A stretch of DNA of 64,000 bases from contig NZ_CABVIY010000001.1 in assembly GCF_902498195.1 (NCBI RefSeq), positions 310,001 through 374,000 on the forward strand. Direction: 5' to 3'. Within the stretch, counting starts at the first letter, position 1. Every line of letters starts with the position of its first letter. A program made the position numbers and the translations under genes. This document shows positions 49,576-60,100 of the stretch, one piece after another. The notes below the pieces were generated by a model, which saw only the letters and a list, made by a program, of their open reading frames with translations, searched no databases and had not been told where the DNA came from. The DNA is from Pseudomonas fluorescens (GTDB taxonomy: Bacteria > Pseudomonadota > Gammaproteobacteria > Pseudomonadales > Pseudomonadaceae).

Positions 49576-51091
49576 TCGGCATTCCTTGCTGGGTGACGAG
49601 CAGGCGTTGCTGCTCCTGTTGGTTCAAGGTGTTCTGGATTTCCCGGGCCAGGGTCTTGATGTCGTGCTTGTCGATTTCGTTCGGCAGGACGTCCAGCCCC
49701 ACCGAGTTGTACAGCCGGCCCCAGGCCGCCTGGGCGCTGGAAAATGCCGCTTCGCGCTGGTAACGCGAGAGCAGGTAGCGGCCTTCGGCGCGGATCACTT
49801 CCAGCTCGGAGCCGAGGGCGCCGGTCTTGGCCGCCTGGGCGTAATCGAGCAGGCTGCGATCGACCCGCAGGCTCTCTTCGGTGAATTCCACCTCCTGGCG
49901 CGCCAGTTGATAGCGCAGGGTGCCGACCCGCACCTGGGTCAGAATCGCCATCGACAGGGCCACGCGCCGGGTGTCGTCGGTCTCGCCCTGGGATTTCTCC
50001 GCGGCGTTCAACGCCGGCAATTGCAGCAAGCGCAGCAGGTTCATCGAGACTTGCAGGCCGGTGCCCATCCAGTCGCTGTTGTAGAGGTATTTGTTGGAGT
50101 CGTACTTGTAGCCGAAGTCGACGCTGACGTTGGGCCACAGCTGCGCCTTGGCGATGTCCAGGTCCTTCTGGTTCACCCGTTTGCGGTACCACTCTTCCAT
50201 GATCTCCGGGCGGTTTTCCATGGACAGCTGTTCGAGCTGCGCCATGCTCTGGTGCAGTTCCGGCAAGGGCGGCTCGGTGGTGTCGGCCAGGACCATTTTC
50301 GAGCCCGGAGGCAACGACATCAGTGCCGCCAGTTCGGCCTGGGCGAATTCGAGGTCCTGGCGGCGCACGGTCAGCAGGTAAATGGAATCGAGCAGGGCGC
50401 GCTGGTAGGCGAGGATTTCCTGGCGCGGCAGCAGGCCACGGCCTTCGGCTTCCCGGGCCGAGGTCAGGGCGCTCTGGGTGCGGGTCAGCAGTTTGTCGAC
50501 TTCCGGCATCAACCGCTGGGCGCCGAGCGCCCGCCAGTACGCGTTGCGCACATCCTGCAAGACGTTCTGCGCGACTTTGCGCCGGCGTTCCTCGGCCATC
50601 AGGATCTGGTCGGATTTCTGCTGGGTGCGGTAATAGGCCACGCCGAAATCCAGCAGGCTCCAGCTCAGTCCCAAACCGTAGAGTTCGCGATAGCGTTCTT
50701 CGGAGGTCGATGGCCGCAAGCTGACCTGGCGGTCCTCGATGCCGATGGAGGTGCCGCCCGAATCGTTGTTGCGCCCGGCATACCCGGCCGACGCCACCAG
50801 GCGTGGCAGCATTTCGTGGCTCGACACGTCGCGCAGGTCCGAGGCCAGGGCGCTTTCCATGAGCTTGAGGCGGTAGTCGAGGTTGTATTTCAGTGCCCGC
50901 GCCGCCGCCTCGTAGAAGGTGATGGGCGCGGTGACCGCTTCCTGGCCGGCGTACATGCGTGACTGATCGGCGAGGATGCGCTGGCGGTTTTCCTCATCGG
51001 TGGAAGGCTTGGGCTCCAGCGATGAGCAGGCGCTGAGCAGCAGCGTCGAAACGAGGGCGGTACTCAACAGCCTGGTCGCGGTTCTGGGCAT
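49556..51091 (-). CDS. TolC-family outer-membrane lipoprotein
   Basis: A 511-residue OEP-family protein with a lipoprotein signal (LVSTLLLSACSSLEP, lipobox LSAC, Cys at 22) and the two long coiled-coil repeats typical of TolC-like channels (MESALASDLRDVSSHEMLP... and ...LEVIRAEGRYLLSRYQREAAFS). The start at 51091 has AAAGGA 6 nt upstream; TTG at 51097 is less likely. Placed directly after the giant adhesin and before the adaptor genes, it is the predicted exit channel of the export system. Confidence 0.88.
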   Translation of the reverse strand: MPRTATRLLSTALVSTLLLSACSSLEPKPSTDEENRQRILADQSRMYAGQEAVTAPITFYEAAARALKYNLDYRLKLMESALASDLRDVSSHEMLPRLVASAGYAGRNNDSGGTSIGIEDRQVSLRPSTSEERYRELYGLGLSWSLLDFGVAYYRTQQKSDQILMAEERRRKVAQNVLQDVRNAYWRALGAQRLMPEVDKLLTRTQSALTSAREAEGRGLLPRQEILAYQRALLDSIYLLTVRRQDLEFAQAELAALMSLPPGSKMVLADTTEPPLPELHQSMAQLEQLSMENRPEIMEEWYRKRVNQKDLDIAKAQLWPNVSVDFGYKYDSNKYLYNSDWMGTGLQVSMNLLRLLQLPALNAAEKSQGETDDTRRVALSMAILTQVRVGTLRYQLARQEVEFTEESLRVDRSLLDYAQAAKTGALGSELEVIRAEGRYLLSRYQREAAFSSAQAAWGRLYNSVGLDVLPNEIDKHDIKTLAREIQNTLNQQEQQRLLVTQQGMPNVQTRP

Positions 51092-51120
51092 GTTCAATCC
51101 TTTGCGTTTACCGGTTTTAT

Positions 51121-54100
51121 TCAGTAGGTCGGGTTACGGGGCTCCCGGTTGACCGGGTACAGACGGTTCGCGGCATTGCGCAACTGGGCGCTGAAGCCCC
51201 GGCCCTGCCGGGGTTCCGCTGGCGGTTCGGATTGTGCCGGCCCCTGGGTCATGTGGGCGCTGTCGATGGTGAACAGCGACGGATCGCTCAACAGGCCATC
51301 GGCGCTCAGGCTGGTCCGGCCCTGACGGCCAAGGATCCAGGCCAGGTCGAGATCGCTTTCCAGGCGGCTTTCGCGCACGGCCTGGGCGACGAATTGCCCC
51401 GGCACCAGGCCCAGCCCGGCGGCCAGCGACTCGCTCTGCAATTGGCCGACACTGCCCAGGTATAAACTGGCGCCCCCGGCATTCCAGGCCGAGACCTCAA
51501 GGAAACGCGCCTCGCGCTCCACCACCGGGGTGATGAAGATCGCCGGTGTCGGGTCGGGCAGGCGCAGGTTGCCATTGCGGTTGTTCGGGTCGTTGTCGAA
51601 GAAGTTGCCCTGCGGCGCCGGAATGAACGGCGTGGCGACGTCCAGGGTGATCACCAGTTCGGCCTGGTCGCTGGCGCCGTTGAGGTCGTTGATGGTGTAG
51701 GTGAAGACGTCCTGCAGCACCTGGCCCAGCCCGGCGGCGGCCAGCACCGCAGGGTTCGTCTGGTCGATGGTGTAGGTGAAGCTGCCGTCCGCGTTCAGGA
51801 CCAGCGTGCCGTAGAGGCCCAGGATTGGCTGGCCGATCGTCCCCGGCGTGCCGGTGCCGGCTTCGCTGCCGGTGCGCACGGCGACCACTTGCAAGCCGTC
51901 GTTGGCATCCACGTCGCCGTCGTTGGGCAGCACGTTGCCGGTGGCTTGCGGTGGCGGCACCTGATCGCTGGCGATGGCGCTGTCGTTCTGCGCCACGGGG
52001 GCATCGTTGGCGCCCTGGATGACGACGGTCAGGCGCGCATCCGAGGTCGCCCCGAAGGTGTCGCTCATGCGATAGGTGAAGGTCTCGCTCAGGGTGTTGG
52101 CGGCGGTGCGCAGGGCCTGCACCTGCGGGTTGCTGTTGTCGATCAGGTAGGTGTAGCTGCCGTCGGCATTGAGGATCAATTGCCCGTAGAGGCCGATCAG
52201 GGCCTGACCGGCAGCGCTGCTCTGGCCGTTCTGGGCGCTGACGCTGAGCACCTGCTTGCTCTCGCCGTTGGCCACGCTGTCGACGTCGCTGTCGTTGTCC
52301 AGCACGTTGCCGGTGGCGTTGGTGCCCGGCGTGCCGTTGTTGACCCCGCCGGCTTCGAGGGCGGTGCTGCCATCGTCCAGGGCGACGGGCGTGTCATTGC
52401 GGCCGTCGACGGTGATCTGCAATTCGGCGCTCGAAGAGGCACCGAAGATGTCAGTCAGGGTGTAGGTGAACACGTCGCTCAGGGTCTGGCCGCTGACACG
52501 CAGGGCCTGGACCTCGGGCAGGCTGTTGTCCAGCGTGTAGCGCCAGGTGCCGTCGGGCAGCAGGACCAAGTCGCCGTAGCGCCCGCGCAATGCCGTGCCG
52601 ACCACGCCGTTGTTGCCGGTTTCGCCCAGGCCGCCGGTGTGCAGGGCCGTCACGGTCAGGGTATCGCCTTCCAGGTCCGTGTCGTTGCCGATGACATTGC
52701 CGCCGGGGTCGACGCCCGCCTGGGCGTTGTTCAGGCCGCCGGCTTCGACGGCGGTGCCGGTGTCGGTGTTGGCGTCGGGGGCGTCATTGCGCCCGCGGAT
52801 GATGATGTGAATCTCCGCCAGGTCGCTGAGCCCGCCCAGGTCGGTGACCTGGTAGGTGAAGTGTTCATCGAGGAATTGCAACGGGCCCAGGGCCTGAACG
52901 GTCGGGTTGCTGGAATCGATGATGTAGGTGTAGTTGCCGTCGGCGCCGATGATCAATTGCCCGAACTGACCGGTGACCAGCGTGCCGTTGGTGTTATTGG
53001 TGCCCGGATTGACCGCATCCAGCGCACCGCCCGCCGCTTCGGTGCCAACGCGTATGCCGCTGACGTGCAGGACATCGCCCTGGTCGACATCGGAGTCGTT
53101 GGGCAACACGTTGCGGGTCGGGTTGACGCTGTTGCCGGCGCCGTTGTCGGCCACGGCCACCGCCACGTCATTGGTGGCCACCGGCGCATCCCAGGCGCCG
53201 TCGACGCGGATACTCAGTTGCGCGATGTCGGTGGCGCCGGCGGTGTCGCGCAGCCGGTAGGTAAAGGTTTCCACCAGCGAATCGCCGACCTTGAGCGCCT
53301 GGACGGCCGCCAGATTGTTGTTGATCACATAACTGTAAGTGCCGTTGGCGTTGATCGTCAGCGTGCCGTACAGACCGTTGAGGGTCTGGCTGGTGGTCAC
53401 ACCGGTGAACGTGCCGCCGGCGGCTTCGGCGCCGGTGCGAATGTCGGTGACGGTCTTGGTGTCATTGGCATCGACGTCGGTGTCGTTGGTCAGCACATTG
53501 CCGTTGGGGTTGATCCCCGGCGTGGCGTTGGCGGTGCCGCCGGCCTCGACGGCCACGATGCTGTCATTGACCGCCAGCGGGTTGTCGTTGCTGCCGCGAA
53601 TGATGATGGTCAGGGTGGCGGTGCTGGTGGCGCCGGCCAGGTCGCGGATCTGGTAGGTAAAGGTTTCGGTCAATACATCGCCGTTGGTGCGCAAGGCCTG
53701 GACCTGCGGATTGCCGTTATCGAGCACGTAGGTGTAGTTGCCGTTGGCACCGAGGGTGAGGGTGCCGAAAGCGCCGGTCAGGCCGGCGCCGATGACCCCG
53801 ACGGAGGTGCCCTGGCGCACATCGATGACGCTCAGCGTTTCGCCGTTGCCGTCGACGTCGTTGTCGTTGGCCAACACGTTGCCGCTGGGGTTGATCCCCG
53901 GCGTGGCGTTGTTCAGGCCACCGGCCTCGATGGCGGTGGCGGCATCGTTTTGCGCCACCGGGTTGTCGTTGGCACCCTGGATGGTGATGGTCAGGGTCGC
54001 GGTGTCCTGCGCGCCACTGGCGTCGATCACGTTGTAGTTGAAGCTGTCGGCGAGGGTGTTGCCGGCACGCAAGGCCTGGACTGCCGGCAGGCTGTTGTCC

Positions 54101-57100
54101 AGGCGATAGCTGTAGCTGCCGTCGGCGTTCAGCGTGAGCCAGCCATAGGTGCCGCGCAGTTCGCTGCCCAGTGTTCCGGCGGTGCCCGCCGAGCCCTCGA
54201 CACCGGTGCGCACCGACGCCACTGCGCGGGTCTCGCCGTAGTCATGGGCGGGGAGGTCGGCGGGGATTTCACCGCCGTCGACGTCGCTGTCGTTGCTCAG
54301 CACATTGCCCGCAGGGTCCTGGCCTGGCAGGTTGTTGTTCAGCCCGCCAGCCTCGATGGCGATGGCAGCATCATCGCTGGCCACCGGGTTGTCGTTCTGC
54401 CCACGGATCAGCACGATGATTTCGGCGGTGTCGGTTTCCGGCGTCGGGTTGACCCCGTCGCTGATGGTGTAGGTGAAGCGTTCGAGCAGCAGGTCGGTGC
54501 CGCGGCGCAGCGCCTGGACGTCCGGGTTGTTGTTATTCACGGCGTAGCTGTAGCTGCCGTCGGGATTGATGGTCAGGGTGCCATACACGCCGTTGACCAC
54601 CGTGCCGCCCGCCACCACCGCCACGGGGGTGTCTGCCGCGTTTTCCGCGCCGGCGCGAATGAAGGTGACCGTCAGCGGGTCGCCATCCGGATCGAACGCC
54701 GTGGCGGTCACGTCGCCCACCGGATCGACGCCAGCGGTGCCGTTGTTCACGCCGCCGCGTTCGGTGGCGAGGGCGATGACGTTCTGCGCCACGGGTGGAT
54801 CGTTGACGCCGCGCACGGTGATGACCAGTTGCGCAATGTCCGTCAGCCCGGCGGTATCGACCACGCGATAGGTGAAAAACTCGGTCAGTGTCTGCCCGGC
54901 TTGCAGGCCCTGGACCGTGGCGTTGGTGCTGTCGACATCGTAGAAAAACGAACCGTCGGCGCCGATGCGCAGGGTGCCGTACAAACCGGCCACCACCGTA
55001 CCGTTGGCCTGCGTGGTGCCGGTGGTGACGCCGCTCAGCACATCATTGACCGGGTCGTACGTGGCCTCGCTTTTATTGATCACGCCGTTGACCTGCAACT
55101 GCTCGCTGGGCCGGTCGGCCGCATCGACGTCCTGGTCGACGCCATTGCCACCCACCTGACCGATGGTGCCCGGGCGGCTGGGGAACAGGATCACATTGCC
55201 GGTCGGGTTGCTTTCGGCGGCGTTGCCGTTGGTGGAGGCCGCCTGGGCCTGGGCGGCGTCATCGCTGGCCACCGGGTTGTCGTTGGCGCCCTGGATGACG
55301 ATGCGCAATTGCGCGACGTCGTTGAGGCCACCGGCATCGGTCACCCGGTAGCTGAAGAATTCGATCAACTGATTACCGGCACTCAGGCGCTGCACGGTGA
55401 CGTTGGCGTTATCGACCACGTAGCGATAACTGCCATCGGGATTGATGGTCAAGGTGCCATACAGGCCGACGACGTTGGTGGGGCCGGTGACCGGTGTGAT
55501 CGGGCCGCTGCCTGCTTCCGGGACCGGGCGCACGGCGGTGACGGTTTTGGTTTCGCCATTGGCCACGCTGTCCACATCGGTGTCGTTGCCCAGCACATTG
55601 CCCACGGCATCGCTGCCCGGCGTGCCATTGAACACGCCACCGGCCTCGATCGCGGTGCCGTCATCGTCCACGCCCACCGGAGTGTCGTTGGCGCCCTGAA
55701 TCGTCACGGTCAACCGGGCGGTGTCGGTGGCGCCGGCCAGGTCCGACAGCACGTAGTCGAAGCGGTCGGTCAGGGTCTGGCCGGACAGGCGCAAGGCCTG
55801 GACCAGCGGATTGCTGTTGTCGACGATGTATTGGTAGGCGCCGTTGCTGCCGACGAGCAGTTGGCCGTATTGGCCGTTGATCAGCAATACACCGGCCACC
55901 GGCGTTTGCACGCCGGTGCCATTGACTGAAGCAACGGACTGCACGTGCAGGCGATCGGCGTTGGTGGCGATGTCGACGTCTGTATCGTTGCTCAGCAGCT
56001 GGCCGGTGGGGTCGACGCCGATCACGTTGTTGTTGGTGCCGCCGGCTTCCACGGCGGTGGCGCTGTCATCGACGCCCACCGGAGGGTCATTGACCGGGGC
56101 CAGGATGATTTGCAGGGTGTCGGTGTCGGTCAGTGCGTCGGCGAGGGTGCCTGGCGTGCCGTCGCCGTTGGCGTCGCCGAAATTGCCCAGGTCATTGCTG
56201 ACTACGGTCAGGGTGTCGTTGCCATTGAAGTTGGCGTTGCCCAGATAGAGCAGGCTGGCCAGCACCGAGTTGACGTCGGCCAGGGTGCCGCTGAGGGTGA
56301 GGCTGGCCGAGTTGGCGCCGGTGACGGTCACGCCCGGCAGCGACGTGCCCAGGGACAAGGTGCCGTGGAGCACGCTCAAGGTCACGCTGATGGTGCGGTC
56401 GGCCACGTTCGGGTCACGGTCGAGGTCGATGTCCGCGACACTGATGCCGCCGATGCTCAGTTGCACATCCTCCAGGCCTTGCTGGTTGCCGGGCAGGGTG
56501 TTGACCGGCGCATCGTTCTGTTCGACGTAGCCGGCGTTGGCCGTTTGCGTATCGGCATCGCCCAGGGTGATGGTGATCTGTCCGAAGGTGCCGCCATCGC
56601 TGTCGATGCGCACCCGCAGGTCGCCCACCGGTTGCGGGTAACTGACCAGTCCCTGGGGGGCGTCGATGCGGAATACGCCCAAGGGCAGCACGCCGAAGCG
56701 GTACTGGCCGTTGGCGTCGGTCACGGTGCTGAAAACCAGGTTGTCGGCGCTGGTACTGAGTTGGCCGTCGGCGCCGGCCCAGGTCAGGGTGACGGTCTGC
56801 CCGGCCAGGCCGGCGCCATCGGGGACGGTGCTGCCGTCGGCCGAAGCGGTGTCGTTCCACAAGGTGCCGCTGATCACGCCGAGCCCGGCGTTGTCGCGCA
56901 GGATGTACTGGTTGGGGCCGACAGTGCTGCCGGTGCGTTCGCCATCGAGGGCGCCGTCGGTGCCGACGCTGTTGCCGCCCCAACTGGTGAAGTCTTCCGG
57001 CAGGCTGCTCCAGGTCAGCGTGGCGTTGCTGCTGGCGATGGCCGTGGCGTTGGGCAGGGTGACCTGGTAGCGCACCTGGACCTGGGCGCCGACGTCCAGT

Positions 57101-60100
57101 TGATCGAAATTGACGCTCACGCCACCGGTGGTGCTGAAGGTGACACCACTGGGAAGATTGCCCGGACCAAAGGTGACGCCGTTGATCGTGACGCTGACCA
57201 GCGTGTAATTGCTGCCGCTGGCAAAACTGTCGCTGAGCTGGGCGTCGAACGCCGGCAAGCCGCCGTTCTGGGTGAAACTGAGTTGCACCGTGGCGGTACC
57301 CGTGACGCCGGTCGGGTTGGGATCAAAGCCGACGATCTGTTTATCAAGGCCATTGAAGCTCGGCTCGACGATTCGCTCCAGCAGCGTATTGCTGGCGGCG
57401 CGGCCCGCGCCGTTGACGATCTCCAGCGCACTGGCACCCAGCTGGACACCGGCGAGATTGCTCGCCTGGTTGGTGACGCGCACGTTGAACTCCAGCACCA
57501 CGCCTTCCAGGTCGGCGTCCGTGCCACCGCCATTGACCACGTTGCCAAGGTTGAAGGTGATCACCTGGCTGCCGTCGCCATTGGTGACCACGGTCAGGCG
57601 GCTGGGGTCGAACACGCCGGTGGGGCTCAGGCCCAGCAGGTCGGGGGTGATGGGCAAGGCCTGCGGGCTGTTCTCGTTGCCGGTGATGTTCAGCGTGCCG
57701 CCGACAATCAGGTTGGCATCGCTGGTCAGCCCGCCGTCGGCAATGAAGCCGATGCGCAGGGCGTTGACCAGCGCATCCGGGGAAATGAACTGCAACCCGT
57801 TGGCCAGGGTGATCTGTATCTGGTAGTTGGGGTTGTTGCCTTCCGGCACCAGCACCACCACCCGGTAGCGGATCACTTCGCCGATGGTCACCGCTTCCTG
57901 AGGCGCCGTGGTCGGCGCCGGCGCGGCGGTGTCGGGCAAGCCGCCGACCCGCGAGATCTGGATCGCCTGGGCCACCGGCACGATCAGGGTCGAGGCATTG
58001 CGATAGTCGTTCAGGGTGCCGCCATTGAGCAGTCCATCCACGCCGGTTCGCTCACCGCCCTGGGTGCCGTCGAGGCTGGTCCATTGCACGGTCGCGATGT
58101 TGGCGAAATTGGACTGGGACGCCGCCGTGGCATTCACCACGCCCGACAGGCTCAGCACGATGCTGCCGCCCTTGGCGATGTCGATGTTGGCGCCATTGAC
58201 GGTGCGCAGCTGGCCGTTGACCAGTTCGAAATCGACGCCGCCGTTGTTGGTCGCGCCGTTCTGGTAGAGCACGCCGGTCAGGGTGATGTTGCTCAACTGG
58301 GTGGGCAGGTTGTCGAGGAAACTGATGTCGAACGCATTGAAGTCGCTGCCGCCCGCACCGTTGCTCAGGGTGATGGTAAAGGTCACGGTGTCGCCCTGAT
58401 CGTAGCCGCCAAGGCCGGAGGTCGAGGTCAGGGCTTGCGTGACGGCCAGGGTCGGTTCTCGCACGGTGACCGTGGGCTGGCCGCCGTTCAGGGCGACCGT
58501 GCGGTCCACCGCCACGTTGCCGTTGGGGGTGTCGGAGTCCGGGTCGCTGAACAGCAGTTGTGCGCTGTTCTGCAGGGCTTTGCTGGCCTGGTTGGCGATC
58601 ACGTTGTTGGCCACCAGTTGCAGGCGGATCACGAAGCTGTTGTTACCGGTCTGGTTGTCGGCCGTGGCGCCGGACACGCTGAAAGTCCAACGCGCATCGA
58701 CGCCGTCGTCGCCCAGGGCGCCGCCCTGGCCGGCCAGCGCGCTGACCACGATGCTGCCGGCGAAGTCGGCGCCGAGGGCGGCACTGCCGGCGCGGGTGGT
58801 GATGATCTGGTAGCCCAGGCCGCCGTTGAAGCTGGTGTCCAGGCGCATGCCCGGCGGGATCAGGTCTTCAATGCGCAGGGTTTGCGTGCTGCCTTCGGGC
58901 AGGGTGACGACGATGTCGTAGCGCATGCTTTCACCGATCACCAGGTCGCTGCCGGTGGTGTGGGTGGCGCTGGAATCGCCATTGTCCAGGGTGCCGTCGG
59001 CGAACACCTTGCTGATCACGGGCGCCGCCACTTGCTCGCTGGCCAGGTCGGTCAGGTCAGTGGGGGTGAAGTCGCTGCCGCCGTTGACGCTGGCGTAGTT
59101 GCTCAGGGTGGCGGTGCTTTGCAGGCTGCGGCTGGCTTCGATGGTGGCGCTGACGACCACGTCGTAGCTGATCACCACCAGGTTGGCGCCGCTGGTGTCG
59201 GCGGCGGTGCCGTTGCGCCCGGCGAGCAGGGTGGCCTGGCCGCCGGCATCGAGGAAGGTGATCTGGTTGCCGGTGACGCTGTAGTCGACGCCGAGCACCA
59301 GCGCCGTGCCGTCGCCGCGGAAAATCTGCAGGTTGGCGGCGGCCAGGCTGCCGCCGACAAAGCTCAGGCCGGTGGGCAGGGTAATGCTGGTGTTGACGTC
59401 GTACGCGCCGCCACCGCCGCTGTTTTCGATGGCCGTGACCATGCGCAACACGTCGCTGCCGTCGATGCCGGTGATGTTGCCATCCACGGCGGCCAGATCC
59501 GTGACGCTGCCATTGAACGGCACACCGCCAGTGCCCGGCGCCTTCCAGCTGCCGGTGGTGTTGCTGACCGTACCGTTGGTGCTCGACACCACGCCGTGCC
59601 TGATCGACAGCACCGGCTCGGCCACCGAGACAATGACGGCCACGTCCGAGGAAATCAGCGTGCGGTCGGTGAGGGTGGTCTGCTGGCTCGATTGCGCCAG
59701 CACATCCAGCGAACGCTGGTCGGCGAACGGCTGGTCGCCCACCCGCAGGGTGAAACGCACGACGATGCGGCTGCCGTTGGTGTCGGCGGTGACAAAGCTG
59801 CCGAAGTCGAACGTGATCGAGTTGCCCGCGCCGCTGGTCACCGTGAGCACGCCACCGGCATTGGTGTTGCCGGGGCCGATCTGCCATTGCCCCGGATCGT
59901 CGCCGAGGGCCCAGGCCACGCCGTTCACGTCGAACAACGGCAGCGGCAGGTAGGCGGTAAGGGAGAACTGCTCGTAGTCGCCGGTGACCAGGTTGTAGCT
60001 CAGCTCGAACGTCACTTCGTCGCCGGGCTTGAGCTCGCCGCTGGCCGGTGGCGTGCCGTCATTGACCTCGACGATCTGGATGTCGACGGTGTTGGTCGGG

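Noticed and set aside
51640..56100. Regular repeats resembling a CRISPR or tandem-repeat array
   Set aside because: Units are about 400 bp, diverged and in one continuous reading frame; they encode VCBS-like domains.
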